A stretch of 64,000 bases of DNA from Buxus sempervirens. Lineage: Eukaryota; Streptophyta; Magnoliopsida; Buxales; Buxaceae. Positions 1-12,559 of this stretch are shown piece by piece. Position 1 is the first letter of the stretch. Each line of letters begins with the position of its first letter. The notes under the pieces are model-generated. The model had not been told where the DNA came from. It searched no databases and saw only the letters and a program-made list of their open reading frames with translations. The stretch is taken from assembly GCA_947561395.2 (NCBI GenBank), contig OX387182.1:48787949-48851948 (forward strand), given 5' to 3'. The position numbers and the translations under genes were made by a program.

Positions 1-1464
1 GGAGCGATGCTACTAATGATACTTAAGCCCCATGCAGCGCAGCTTAGACAAGAGCCGTAGTCACCGACTTATTGCACACGTACCCATCAGAGTTGGCATG
101 TACCACCAGCATGCAGCACCAGAATCAATACATGGAGGTGGTTGCTTATCCACATGTACAGGGAATCACCAACGGCTCACCGGGGTGTCCCTCCAGACAT
201 AGGACCTTCCCAGACAAACTAACTTGCAAAGGAAGCGCGTCGCATATAGGAGTAACTCAACCCAAATGACATATCCCTCAGCTATCTAGCTATGACTATG
301 GATCCATAACCAGCTATGCCCACTAGACTCCAAAATTCCCTAAGGTATCATATTTCTATAAGGGTTGGTGCCTAGCGGCATATAATGGTTATATCTGTGC
401 ATTTACTTCATTATTCAGTCATTCGGATTCTGAATTCTCTTTATAATGTCTTATGATTTATAATGCCATTTAGAAGTGTTTAGATAATCAAATGGTAGTT
501 AGACTTTTCCAAAATCACTTTTCTCATATACCTTCAAAACTTGGCAACTAATGTCCTAAATAACTCCCTAATTTGTTTTTCTGTAAAACGGGGAATTAGA
601 TAGTTTATTTTGGTCTTAAAAGACCTTAGTTAATCATTAAAATTGTCTAAAAATAGTTTAGAGTTGAATTAGGTTCGAAAATATGAAAAATTGGAAATTC
701 TGCTGAGAGCGCCTGGGATCGCTCCGGGCGGTCATCAGTCGGCGGTAGTGCAAATTTGAGCGCCCACGGTCCGTCGTCCCGCGGTCCACGGCGTCCTCAA
801 ATTTATAACCAGCGCCTAGGATCGCCGATGAGCGCCTAGCACAGTCGAGGTCGGCGGTCTCACCAAATCGAGCAGAAACAGTTCTAAATCGTGATTTTTC
901 TCGTCTAAACTCATTCTAATGTATTTCTAACATGCTTAGCTAACTAAATACAACATTACATATCATAGAAACATGCATTTGCGATTAAACAAGGGAAAAT
1001 CCAATTTTAAACCAAAACGATGTCACCTACCTCTATACGCTGATTTCTCCTTCTCTATTCTGCACAATGGCGAACCTCTAACACTCAGGAACTCCCTGGA
1101 CGATGAACGCACGCCCAGCCCTTCCTTCTTCTTCTTCTTCTTCTCTTGGTCGCTCACCGGTTTTCATCGCTTGCGGCTCTTCAATACGAGCGACAATACA
1201 AGTATAAGAATTAGGTTAATTCTTTATACATATATATATACCCCCTGATCCTATGCATCTCCCATGCAACTCTTCTATACACCTCGCCCAATTAGAATAC
1301 ATACCTCGATATCTCACGATCGGACGGTCAGATCTGCGTCTAATTCTGGATCTCCGCTAAGTTGATCACCCCCTACAATATTAAAATGTTTCTATCAATC
1401 ATAACTCTCGGTAATATTATTTGCTAACTTAATTTATTATTTAAGGAAAATTCAGGGTTTTACA
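1..1464 (+). mobile_element. Long LTR (Tekay/Del-type Ty3/gypsy), 3' part, truncated by window edge
   Basis: The stretch ends in a typical LTR terminus (GGGTTTTACA at 1455-1464). It has the same layout as the long LTR at 57401-60512 read on the minus strand: a GC-rich block of GCGCC-type words (about 700-860), then an AT-rich stretch, then a GTCACCTACCTCTATACGC-like box near 1022. That shared order is seen directly; the family name is inferred from it. The left end lies outside the window, so solo LTR versus 3' LTR cannot be decided. No primer-binding site follows 1464, so it is not a 5' LTR. It is a fossil with no coding frame worth calling. Confidence 0.55.
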
Positions 1465-2480
1465 CCTGAGGTCAGCGCACCCTCTTAAAAAAATGACGAA
1501 TTGCCACGCGTCCAACTCGTTCCTTGGCGCGGGGAGGGACCTCCTTCCAACGGAGCCCACCAAGCCCAATAAACACAATGGAATGTATGCATGTAACTTA
1601 ATTAAGATAAGTAAAATTAACTGATTAAACCGGGCGGGCCAAACCTAATGCGGCCCACCCGAACTTGTTAGTAAATTGATGTATGAAATGTGTGGTTTGG
1701 CCAAGACTAAGGGCAAGAGCTTACCGGGCCCACCAAAGCCCACCAACTGAACCAAGGAAGGGTGCAAACCCTAACTTCCCGTAACTTGGGCTTTCAAGCC
1801 CTAATCAGGACTACAGGCCCCAAGCCCAGTGTCCAACCCATTTTCTGGAAACTTAAAAAGATAAATCCAATAAATTACTTGACTACCATGTGGGCCCACC
1901 TAAGGGACCCACAATCCAATCCGGCCCACATTTACATGAAAACCACTTAAATCCAATTTGAAACCAAAAGTAAAATCAATTGAACTAACCAAAGCCCAAA
2001 GGGCCTCTCAGACTAGAATAAGGCCCACAAGGGTACATGGGCTTGACTAAGCCCACCAAGGACACAGTAGGCCTTCCAACAGGGCACACCCAACCAGACT
2101 CAGATTACTTAATTAATCATGATAAAAGCAATTAAAGGGACCCACACCACGCAGGTGGTCCCGCTAGACTTAACCAAACTGCATATCGGATTAGGAATCG
2201 AGTGAGACCAAAGTAAGCTGACTCAAACCAGGATAAACCTAAGGGACCCGTCACCCGACGGGGTGGACCGGGGTGTCTACGGACTTCCCCGAACCACAAC
2301 CGAGACCCTACTTAGAATCTCAAAAGCCGCAGACCCAAGCCTTAATAGACAAAATTAGGCACCCAGGTGTCCGCCTGCACCCCATCAGGCGGTGGCAACT
2401 CCGAATTTTCCCGTGCCGCGTTTCCGACGCGCGCACACCAAGCAAAGCATTTCTTTCTATCAAACTAAGCTAAATCAAAT
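1465..2480 (+). mobile_element. Tat/Ogre-like LTR end and leader fragment
   Basis: A stretch rich in GGCCCA/GCCCACC words ends in GGGTGTCTACGGACTTCCCC (about 2270-2289) and, near 2394, TGGCAACTCC. The latter resembles the tRNA-Arg-type primer-binding site TGGCGACTCC of Tat/Ogre elements. The same order of motifs occurs at 10574-11900, so both are copies of one repeat family. No gag or pol is present. The family assignment is from memory of motif structure and is moderate only. Confidence 0.45.
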
Positions 2481-3040
2481 GGGAGGGCTTGAAACTAAGG
2501 AAAATGGCACACTATGACTAAATAAAATCTGGCGGATTGAAATACAGAAACAATAAGAAATAATAAAGACAAAGATGTTTGACATGCTCGGTTGGACGTG
2601 GCAGTTTGAGATTTCTAACAATTGTATATTTTAGAATGGAATTCTCAAGTGAAAGCAAGTATACTTACCAAAATCTTCCTTCACACATTAAAATGTTGGT
2701 ATACGGCTGAACATGAATGTACCCATATTGATTAGAAATTATCAGAGACCATGATCTCTTAGAGATTAAATCTTGCAATGTTTTTAATAAGAAATGAACT
2801 AATAAAAAATTTTTGAGAACAGTCAATTATAATGATCAAATTGGGCACACTAATACCAATACAGTAGAGGTTCAACGCAAGATGTAATCTCAGGTAATGC
2901 CTCTTTAAAAATTCATACTGGAGCAACAATAACAGTGGGAAATGAATAGTCTAAAATCAAAATCTAGACATGAACACAGAGCAACATACATGTGTGCGCA
3001 CGTGGGGGCGCACGATGCTGGTGCCCGGCTTTCCGTGGGT
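2481..3040. other. AT-rich stretch, nothing recognised
   Basis: No coding frame, terminal repeat or RNA gene could be seen. It lies between two oppositely oriented LTR-like fragments and may be decayed internal sequence. Confidence 0.3.
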
Positions 3041-3352
3041 TTTTTGTCGTTTTGGAGAGTCGCCACTGTTCATTGCTGAGGGTGTGAACAGTCACCCAAT
3101 TTTTGATTTAAATTGATGTGCATGGTCTGCCAGAGACTCTGGATAAGGGGTTCAGTTGTAATCCAGTGAAGTCCATAGACACCTTGAATTACCCTGCTAG
3201 ACAGCAGGTTCCCATGAGTCGAGATTTAGGCGAGTTGACTCAACTAATTTGTATGCGGGCTTTTCCTAAAATTAGGCCTGTTTAGGCCTATGACAGCAAT
3301 ACAAAAGTCTAGGTTATTAACATGAGGTCAAAACAATGGACTGTTGTCTTTT

Positions 3353-3400
3353 TTATTATTATTATTTTTATTATTATTTATTATTATTATTATTTTTTTA
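3353..3400. repeat. (TTA)n microsatellite
   Basis: Runs of TTATTATTATT with interruptions, inside the LTR remnant. Confidence 0.85.
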
Positions 3401-4715
3401 TTTCTTTTTCTTTGGAGTGCCAAACCATATGAGGTGGATATTTGGAGGTGTATAAAGCAACTAAACTCATGAGAAAAAACCAAAATGTATAAGAGTAAGT
3501 GTGTGCATGTATGTGGGGCAGCAAAATGAAATTATCATACAATCATTCCATGATAAAATAAGGCAAAGAAACCCATTTTGATTGATGAAAGAATGCCTGA
3601 ATGTGGCTTTTCTTGGCTATCTCAAGCCATGTCTAAGAATATAGCCAACTTGTACTTGGACAAAATCTCCCTTGAATTTTCCTTCTTATGGCTAAAAAAA
3701 TACCATGAGCTCTTGACTCTCGCGTGCATCACATAGGGAAATCATAATGAAATAGGTAATGCAAAATTTCCAAACATAATTTAAAACATTGATGGAAAAA
3801 CAAAACAGCCACCATTTTCAAAAACAAAAAGAGGGTCGCTGTCCACACATAGCATGCCCAAAAGCAATATCTATAACCACGTTTTGTGAACTCAATCGAT
3901 GCATAACCCCTCAAAACAAACACATCAGATTCAAATAGCTTTTGAGATGAAATTAAAATGATAAAACATCTTTTGCCATGCATTAAAAGAAATGACAAAC
4001 TAAAAAAAACAATGAGGTTGCTGTTTTTAGCAAAAGCAGGCCCAGAAACGTGGTTTCTACCTACTGTTTTTTGAATTTCGTTCATGTAAAATCGCTCAAA
4101 AACCTTTCCAAATCATTTACACAATTACTTGGGATAAGAATGAGATGGTGAAGTGCATTTTTGATTCATTTCTTAAAGTTATTAAATGAGCCCAACTATA
4201 ATAGAGTAAGACTCTGTTTTGACGTTTTGCACCAAAATAAAAATCAAACTCAAACCCAGAATCAAGAGCTATTCACAACTAATAGCATCAACAAATTTCC
4301 CAGGAAATCTTGGTCACTGTTCATTCACAGATAACATGGTTTTTAATGGGATTTAGATCTAAGAAACTGTGCAGGGATATTGGATTCACGAAACCTCATG
4401 TCCACCTCATTGAACTTCAGACCAAAAGAAATCACAAAAAATTCATTTGCATTAAGAAATTTTGAGCAAGGGAACCAAAATTTGTAGATGCTAAAAGAAT
4501 CAAACCTGTGGAAGAGAAAGGGCACCTGAACAAATCTTGGAATATCCACAATGTGGACAGAAATCACGGTTCTTCCCTCTACAGAGTGTCCTCTCTCTCT
4601 TTTTTTTTTCACTCGTGGCCTTTTCTCCTCTTTCTTTTTTTCTCTTTTTTTTTTTTCTGTTCGTCCTCGTTTTTATCCCCTCTGTAACTCGTCTTCTTTT
4701 TTTCAGAACTTCCTC

Positions 4716-5070
4716 CCTTCTCTTTTAATAGAGAAGGGAGAAGGAGATGAGGGAGGGGAGGCAGGCCCACGTGGGCCACCTCCCCTCCCACCAATCAACA
4801 TTAGATAGGGAAGGGCGGTTTCGCCCCTCCCTCATCTAAATTTTAAAAATTTTTTATTTTATTTTATTTTCCCTTTTTTCCTTTATGTTCGTTTCTTTTT
4901 TTTATTTTAAAAATGGTGCCCTCCCTTCAGAGAAGGGAGAAGGAAATGGGGGAGGGGAGGCAGGCCCACGTGGGCCCATGTGGGTCACCTCCCCTCCCAT
5001 CCAATCCTTATTCAATAAGGAGGGGCGGTTTGCCCCTCCTTTATCTAAATTTTTATTATTATTTTTTTTT
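4716..5070. repeat. Tandem duplication, period about 200 bp, each unit with a G/C palindrome
   Basis: Two units of about 150 bp start near 4716 and 4915, separated by T-rich DNA. Each contains AGAAGGGAGAAGG, then a near-palindrome GGAGGGGAGG-(N)-GGCCCACGTGGGCC-(N)-CCTCCCCTCC, then GGGCGGTTT(C)GCCCCTCC and a T-rich tail. The arms flank a perfect CCCACGTGGG core, so each unit could form a long cruciform. The second unit has a short insertion next to the core. It sits in an LTR remnant and has no coding role. Confidence 0.75.
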
Positions 5071-5426
5071 TTGATTTTCTTTTCTTCTTTTTTTCTTTTT
5101 TTATTTTATTTAAAATTTTTATTTTTACACATTGCTACCCAATGACAAGCTTGAGACACACAGGTTTGCCACATGGCAAACCAAATCTTATAAATTTACG
5201 AAAATGCCCTTCAAACTGTTTTGGCCATAACTTCATTGTTCGAACTCCGATTCACGCAAATTTAATTGCGTTGGAATCGTATCGAAGCGTACTTTTCAAT
5301 GGTGCAAGAGTTACTAACCAAATCAGCTTCTAACAAAATGACAAATTTTTAGCTCTTTGTTTCAGCTTGCTTAGGGTTTTGCTGTGTTTAGCACTTTTTG
5401 GTTTAAGCAAAATTTGGGTGCTTACA

Positions 5427-6640
5427 ACATGCACTAAAACAAAAGAACTTAGAACGAACCTCATATCCAGATCTGATCTTGCTTTTGGGAGCTTCCAGAA
5501 TGAAGATTTGGACACGTCCCTCACAGCTCTAAGAAAACTCAAGAACTAGAACCAAATGTTCCACTCGTTCTCACTTCTTTTTATTCTCTCTTAAGCACCC
5601 ATATGGACGGTTTTTGAATCCCCTCAATCTTCCCTCCATTTTTTCCCAAATCATGCCAAAAACCAAGATTTAGATTGGCTGAAATTCTCTTGAATGGAAT
5701 AAGAAATCTCAGTCCATTCATCTTTCCAAAAATGAAGATCAGCAACTTTTATGGTAAGGAAACTCTCCAAAAATCACCCTAGATTAGTTTTCATGTGCCT
5801 AGGATTTGATCCCCATTCATTTTAAACAAGTTTGGTTGCTAAAATGGCAACTCAAATAAGCCCAAACCACCCTTGGAACAAAATGCTCTTTGGGCAAAAT
5901 TTAGTGACTTGGATGAACATTGGTGGTTGTTATGTAATTTAAAAAAGTTCAGGCATAAAAACAATTTCCCATTCTCTCTTATCCCCAAACTTTCAAATTT
6001 TATTTCAACTATCCCCCTCTCCTTATTTTTTGTCATTTTAAAAGCCTTTTGAGCACGGTTTCTAGCATTCTTTCACATTTCAAGCCCTATACAGCATGAA
6101 TTGGTGTTTTATGGTAATTTAAATTGCAAAATTACCATTTTACCCTTGGGTTTGATTAATACACAACTTGGTCATTCGTATTTCGACTCGAGCCCAATCT
6201 TTTGCATCGCACTTGTCTTGATGCACTCTATCACATGGGCCATAGCTTATGAAGAAATTAGGCTTTGAATGCAACCTCAATTTTTGTGCACAATCTAAGA
6301 TGCAAAATTTGGGTGCTTACAAGCACAGTGCACTTTAAGTTGGTTATAAAAGCCAACTTCTTGCACTATTCACAGAGGCCCAGAGGGTTGCCATTTTCAC
6401 ACATTCCTCCTCTTCTCTTCGAGAATCAAAGCCTCCCTACCTCTATCTAACCCATCCCTAGCCTTTCAAACTCTCATAAAACCTTTCCTAGCTCACCAAC
6501 CCTTCAAGAACTAAGAAGGAAGCCTAAGAACTAAAAGAAGTCACTTTGGGAGATAAGGAGGATCAACCAATTGACAAAGGCATTCAAAGAAGCTTACAGC
6601 ATCACCGAAGTCTTTTTCTCTTCAAGGTAAGCCTCTTTCA
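5427..6640. mobile_element. LTR-like sequence with repeated terminus, TATA box and splice donor
   Basis: A 19-20 bp word (CAAAATTTGGGTGCTTACAA) present at 5407 recurs at 6302, suggesting two copies of the same LTR end on the minus strand. To the right, on the plus strand, GTTATAAAAGCC (about 6343-6354) is followed by a CT-rich leader and CAAGGTAAGCC near 6624. This resembles the TATA box, R region and GTAAG donor seen in the LTR at 63122-64000. The two signals point in opposite directions, so at least two fragments are juxtaposed. No protein-coding domain was found. Confidence 0.35.
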
Positions 6641-8081
6641 CTTATTTAATCACTTTTCATTTGATTCTTCTTAAATGAATAAAAATGGTATAAGCATATG
6701 CCTTTGGAAATGAGTGTTAGAAGGGTGATTAGGGTTTCCGCGAAGGGAGATTCGTGCGTATCGTAGGCTTGACAACTAAGAAATCGAAGGTTTCGCATCT
6801 TGCTTCTTCTCCTGTCACCATGGCTGTCAAGATTCCCCGGAGTTCTGCATGGAGAGGCAGCTAGAACCGACTTTGGTGCTTGATGGAGCTCACCAACCAG
6901 TCTAAAGACGACGGGGATGATGCAGAAGCTGACGACGGCGTCGGTCGGCGACTGTCCTATCTTGGATGGGCTGGCAGGTCCTGTCGCCCGCTCATCCATC
7001 CTCTGCCTCCGCAATTCATCTTTGTCGTTTGTTTCTCGCTGTGGATGTTTCTTCTCCCTGTTTCTCAGTTAGGTTCTAGTTTTTTATTAATAGTTATTCT
7101 CAGTTTTGGCCGTCTCTCGGCTCCGATCATGGACGATGGCCGTCTTTTGTTGGTCACTGTGATGTTTGGAGATGGGTTACACGGTGCTTCCCTAACAATC
7201 TGCTGGTCTTTGCGCCTTGATTCGGTAAGGATCGGTGATCCTATCCTTCCCTGTTTCATCGCACTTCCGTTTGCGACTTTGTTCCCTTTACGGGCTATTC
7301 CAATCCACCTTGTAGTGGACCCTTCCTTAGGTGTTTCTGATGGCTTTTCCATCAGGTCTTTCGGCCATGGCCGTATGCCTGAATTTCCTTTTGTTTGGTG
7401 CAAAGACTATCATTTCTGTTGGCGATGGTACCTGTGGTAATCTATCCTTGGGTTTGATGTTCCTTTTTCTTTATTTTTGTGCTCAATGGTGTATGCTGGT
7501 TTGTATGATGTACTGTTCCCTTTTGTTTATGAATTGTCCTAGTCATGGCTTTCCACCTTTGGATATGAGTGTTATCCTGCTTTTGAACTCATCTTTTTCC
7601 TTCTCTCTCCGTGAGGGTAGTAAAAGGAGGCAATCACTTGCTCCATAGATGTCATACGTCCCCAGGGAGGCAGAGTTTCTGTTTGATTTTTATATATAGC
7701 ACACGTGTATCTTTTCTTGTCGTCTTGAGGTAAGGGTCATACCATCTTTTATTCTGGCTAGAGGAAGTTACTTAATGTTCATGCATATGAGTGGTGATTT
7801 TTGGGAAAGAGGTAAATGGTCACTCTCTCCTTTGAAGGACTTGAAGGCTTTTAAGATAAATGCCCTCCTTTCTTTTATTACTTTCCTCATCTTAAATCTG
7901 AAGGAATGTAACCCTTAATCCCCACTGCTTTTTCCTCTATTGGATGCTATGAACACTTTAGCACACACCTTTTACAAAAAACAGCATGCTTGCCATTCCA
8001 TCCTCCCTATTTTCACATTTGTACACTCCATGTCTACACACACCATAGCAATTTCCAATTTTAGCTTCCTTTAATGATGTA
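6641..8081. other. Unrecognised region, possible repeat leader
   Basis: Open frames of 186 codons (plus, 6880-7440) and 112 codons (minus, 7065-7403) overlap on opposite strands. Neither translation matches a family I know, and neither has a domain motif or clear splice context. The base composition is less AT-rich than the surroundings. It may be the 5' part of a transposon, but nothing seen proves it. Confidence 0.25.
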
Positions 8082-10573
8082 CTAGTGGAAAGGCACGCAC
8101 AATGTGCATGAAATGAATAGGCTGTATATCTAAACTTTTGTGCAACAATAGTTGCATTTAAGTTCTCCAAAATAATGTTATAGTTCTATATTCTAACATT
8201 TGTAACAGAGATGCAAATTGCCAACAATTTTCACCTTACTTTGGCATTTTGCTTTCTACTTTGTAAGATACACTTACAGTACTTAATATATCAATATTAT
8301 CGTGTAAGACATGAATGGGTTTAATAATTTCATATTGACAAAGGTTGCATTGAAGTCGTTTAGAACCTTGGGTGAAGACATGCAGAGACTGCCTACAATG
8401 CCGGTGTCAAATTAAGGGCGTTCAGATGAGGTTTTATAAATGATTAATAAAAAATTAAACATAAGAAGCTAGAGAATAATAAAAATCCATTTTGCCGGTA
8501 ATACCCTGATACTACTAGTCTCTTTCCCAGGTTTCCGGTAATTTTCGTTTTACAGTCGTACTTTCTGCTTGCAACAACATTGATGGCTTAGATTCTCCGT
8601 AGTCAGATAAAAACAGAGAAAAGCATAAGATTACATTTCCGCCATTGATGAGTTCTTCGAGCTCTGCAACTATTCCATCTATCCTCTGAATTATAACAGG
8701 ATAAAAAACAATTATTTGTAAGTTTTATTCGTACAGAAGCAGTAACTACTCAAGATTTTGGGTTATAGGAGAAAGAATAGATGGGCATAGTAGAAGCTAA
8801 GCAGGATCTCCATTAATGGAGATGCAGAAACGAAGTTATGAAGTAAAATTTCCCAAAATGTGGAAATAAACCTGGAAAACTCTACGCTTCTACAGAGATT
8901 TAATCTCATAGTGAAGAACAGGACAAAAACTGGAAACCATAATAGGAGATGTCCTAAACTTAAACACAAAAATTTTGAGACTATTCCAGCTCGCAATATT
9001 CCGTAATCAGATTTATAGACTAATCCTCTGTTAGCTTCGTTTCTACGAAGAGAAAGGAAAAAATATTATATACAATAACCTCATTTCGACGGTGTTAAAA
9101 AATCCTTCGAATAATTGAACGGTATTGATTCCGTCAATTTCTTCATTACGTACCCAAGAGCTGTCATGGAATAAAATGTCACGGACAGATTAATGGTTGA
9201 ATTGATTGACGATGGTTCCCACACTTGAACGAACTCAAACCACTATCTTTGGCACTAAAACAACCACCAGCGCCACCGCTGGTCTGCTACCTGTCCCTGG
9301 CGGTGGCTTAGATCTTGGGGCCTCCACTTCTGGGTGCGCCATTACAGGTATGATCATCTTCTTGAGTGACGGTGTGGGTGGCAGATGTAAAGCCATTGAG
9401 TGTTTTAGAATGTTCTAGTCTTGTTGGACAGTGTCGGCAGAGATCATCCAGTGATGGCGGATTGGCAGATTTATTCATTGAAAATTAGAAAAATAACAGT
9501 CCAAACTTATAAACGTCAGTTGCTAAAACGACTCCCAGTATTGGCATTTTAAAAATGGGGGATGATGATGGGCTGGAGTGGAGACGATTGAGGAGGGAAC
9601 GAGTTAAGATGATTTAATACACTTTCCAAATTCCGTGTTGCTGTAGGAGATGCGACTCGCTCCCTTGAATTTCATGTTGGTAGCCGAGTTTTGGGTCTCC
9701 CCTGAAAGTGTTGAGAGCCAACGCGATTTATTTCAGTTCGTGTGTTGGAGTGATGACCATAAATGAAACATTAGCAACTCGAGCCGGCGAACAGATCAAA
9801 AGTGTCGATGGTGGAGTTAACTAGACATCAAATGGGATGAGAGAACTGCATTACGCGACAAAGTACCACATACTCAAAAAGCCCTTAAAAAAGGGATGAT
9901 TTTTGAAAGTATTTAACTTCAGATATGTCTGGAAGTTGATCTACAAACATCAAATTGAAAATATATGCGAAAATGTCATGGCCAGACAATGTTTAACTGT
10001 GAGTGGCCTAAGAATCGACAGTAACAAAGCGGAACCATGGGACATACGTAGATCCTGAAGAACAAAACCCATCATTCAATATAACCCAAGAGACGAAATT
10101 AAAAAAGTGAAACTCATATGCCATTAAAGTGATAGACCTAACTTGCACAGGGAGACATTGATGACTACTTTAACCAGTAACCTTCGCCCATTGAATAACA
10201 AAGAAAAGCAAAAGAGTCGAATTACTTATCTGCCTTTAGAAGAAGTGAAACAGGAAAAAAAAAAAGGAACAAACTTCAAATAAATTGAAAGGATTATGTG
10301 TAACAATCTTCACTAAGAACAAAGCAATCCATTTGTGAGGGCTTTTGAAGGGATCTTCTTCTCTGTGGAATGCTTCGTGTTATGTTTGGGCGAAGAGTGT
10401 AAAGGAATGAATGGAGAAGACTATTTTGCCCACACATTAATGAACTTTGAAAGTTAATTTTAAGGGTAATTCAGGCAAAAGGACTTTACCAAAAATAAAT
10501 AAATTCAGGCGAAAGGCGTATAATTGCTTGACGCGATTTCCAAGGGGGCGCCTCGCTTTATGTATAGTAGAGA
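8082..10573 (-). mobile_element. Helitron-like element, about 2.5 kb, non-autonomous
   Basis: On the minus strand the element starts TCTCTACTATACATAAAG at 10573 and ends in CTAG at 8085-8082. A short hairpin (GCACAATGTGC, 8097-8107) lies about 11 bases before the end. The flanking bases are A before TC and T after CTAG, the expected Helitron A/T target. These are the hallmarks of plant Helitrons, which leave no target duplication. No Rep/helicase frame is visible, so it would depend on an autonomous copy. The interior (for example the 70-codon frame at 9206-9418) is not recognised and could include captured host DNA. Confidence 0.6.
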
Positions 10574-11940
10574 TTATTATCATGCTATGGTTTGGCCAAA
10601 GACCATATGGATGGCCTACCGGGCCTTAAACCTTCTTTACCTTCATGGAGGAAGAGGGTTCCACCTAGACAGAGGATGAGGGGTCTCACCCTCATCCAAA
10701 ACATGTGGGTATCAACTCATAGTTTGAAAGAGAAGGCCCCAAGCCATTCTCTCCATCCCTTTGGCTTAAACCATCTAGAATTAGGTTAATTAATTAAACA
10801 AATTCATTTGGATGCCACTGTGGGCCCCCCAAATGGCCCACAGATGATCTCAATCCCATCAAAGGAGGGTCAAGCCGCCAAGCTCCCCTACAAAATGAAT
10901 TCTAGAAGGGCTCAGGGCTGCATTGTATATTCAGGGTTATGCAACGAAAAAAACTCTGCTGAAGAACAGAAGACGACACTGCCTTGTGTATACGGTGCAA
11001 CCTTTTGAAGCTCCTAGAATTAAACTTTTCTTGATTAAAAATGAACTTTGAACCAAAACCTGGAAGCCAGCAGGGCCTTTGAGTTGCTAGAGGCTCATTT
11101 TGGGACTTGGGCTCTTTTTGGGCGCCATTTTGGACCCTAGTGGGCCTGCCAATGGGCCCACTACTCTAGTCCTTCCATAAACCAACAAAAAATGGATCAA
11201 AGGTCAAATTAATATGACTATGGGCTGGCTTTAGGCCCACAGAAACCCCTAAAATCTGAACATCTAAAGATTTAGGTTAAAAGAACAGGGACCAGAAAGG
11301 ATAAGGTGCACTGTATTGTAAAGACGATGCAAATTCGAAATGCACAACTGTATTGTGAATGCAAGACAGTGCACAAGTATATCATGTTGCACTGCCCTTA
11401 GTGTGCCGTGCAACATCCAGAAACGTCAAAAATCATATTTCTGGCTAAGTCCTTGTATAAAATTAATTCCCAACCAACTTAAAACAAATCCAACAGAGTT
11501 TCTACCCACACAACAACCTAAATGGAACTTGGGCTTTTAATAGGCCCTACTTGGACATGGTGGGCCTTCCAATGGGCCAACCCATTCAGACAAACATCAC
11601 CTCATTCAAAGGACATAATGAAACCAAAATGGGGCCAAACCTTTCTCAAGGCCCAAACAAATATCATGCTTGATTAGGATAGGGTGAGACGATCAAGACT
11701 CGACCTAATCCAACCATGGATAACCCATGGGACCGTCTTTGACAGGGTGGACCAGGGTATCTATGGACTTCCCCTGTAGACCGCAACCAGGTACTTAACC
11801 AGATCTCATAAAAAGCAGACCACTGCCTTAGACAGATATCTAGGTGTTCAAGTGTTTACCTGCACCCAATTAGGTAATGGCGACTCCTCAAACCCTTAAT
11901 CCTTAACCCACTTACGTGCGTCTACAATAAAGCTTGCATT
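10574..11940 (+). mobile_element. Tat/Ogre-like LTR with primer-binding site
   Basis: It is rich in GGGCCCA and AATGGGCCCAC words. It ends with GGGTATCTATGGACTTCCCC (about 11754-11773) and AATGGCGACTCC near 11876-11887, which matches the TGGCGACTCC primer-binding type of Tat/Ogre elements. It parallels 1465-2480 motif for motif. The Helitron at 8082-10573 abuts its left edge and probably interrupts the LTR. No coding region follows. Confidence 0.5.
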
Positions 11941-12005
11941 AAATTTCTCTGATTCCTTTATTTTGTCAACTAAATTGTTCTGGTTTATGCTCAAATTATG
12001 AAGTA

Positions 12006-12197
12006 CTAGTAAGGTGCACGTGCAAAACTGCATGTAGGCGAGGGAATAGTTGCATGGTTTCAATTTAAAGTAGAAGGTGGTTGTAGTGGTTATATGTTGG
12101 ATTGTTTTGTTTGTGGAGGATAAAGTTTAGAAGAAAAAAAAAAGGGAGGCCAGAATCAAAGAATATTTCCCCATCTTCTCTTTACTAATAGTATAGA
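12006..12197 (-). mobile_element. Miniature Helitron, 192 bp
   Basis: On the minus strand it runs from TCTATACTATTAGTAAAG (12197) to CTAG (12009-12006). A palindrome TGCACGTGCA (12014-12023) lies just before the 3' end. The flanks are A and T as expected. It is a close structural sister of the copy at 14073-14277. Confidence 0.6.
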
Positions 12198-12559
12198 TAG
12201 TGAATCCACAAGCACAATCAATTTATCCAAGTAGTCCCTTTTTTAGTAGTGGAAAAAATTGGTTGTGACCTTATTCTACTTTCTATTTACTATCACCTTC
12301 TTACTACAATCAGTATTCTTCTATAAATTATTTTATCAAAGACTTTTTATAGAATTTGTTACCTACTCTTTAGAGGTACTTAGCTGACAAAGAGGGACTA
12401 CATTGGCTTTGTAAATGAGTACTAGTACGATTGTGGACATGCAAAGGCTTACCATACTACTTTTATTTTCTCATTCAATCAATTAAATCCCATCAAGTCT
12501 CACATGTGATTCTATTCTCCCTATACTAAACTGAGATATTAGTTAGATGGTAATTGATA
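12198..12559. other. AT-rich spacer, nothing recognised
   Basis: No gene, terminal repeat or RNA structure could be supported here. Confidence 0.3.

Larger units (their letters stand above)
3041..5426 (-). mobile_element. Tat/Ogre-like LTR remnant, minus orientation
   Basis: On the minus strand a primer-binding-like TGGCGACTCTCC lies at 3054-3065. Upstream of it on that strand is the same motif order as in the plus-strand copies (GTGTCTATGGACTTCAC near 3170-3190). At the other end, 5407-5426 reads CAAAATTTGGGTGCTTACA, which on the minus strand gives an LTR-like start TGTAAGCACCC. Around 5215-5260 lies a 'GGCCATAACTTCATTGTTCG' phrase of a kind I associate with long plant LTRs. No pol is attached. 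The boundaries are approximate. Confidence 0.4.

Noticed and set aside
6646-7440. Overlapping open frames of 122, 186 and 112 codons
   Set aside because: No domain, no splice support and no recognised relative; frames on both strands overlap. Kept only as an unrecognised region.
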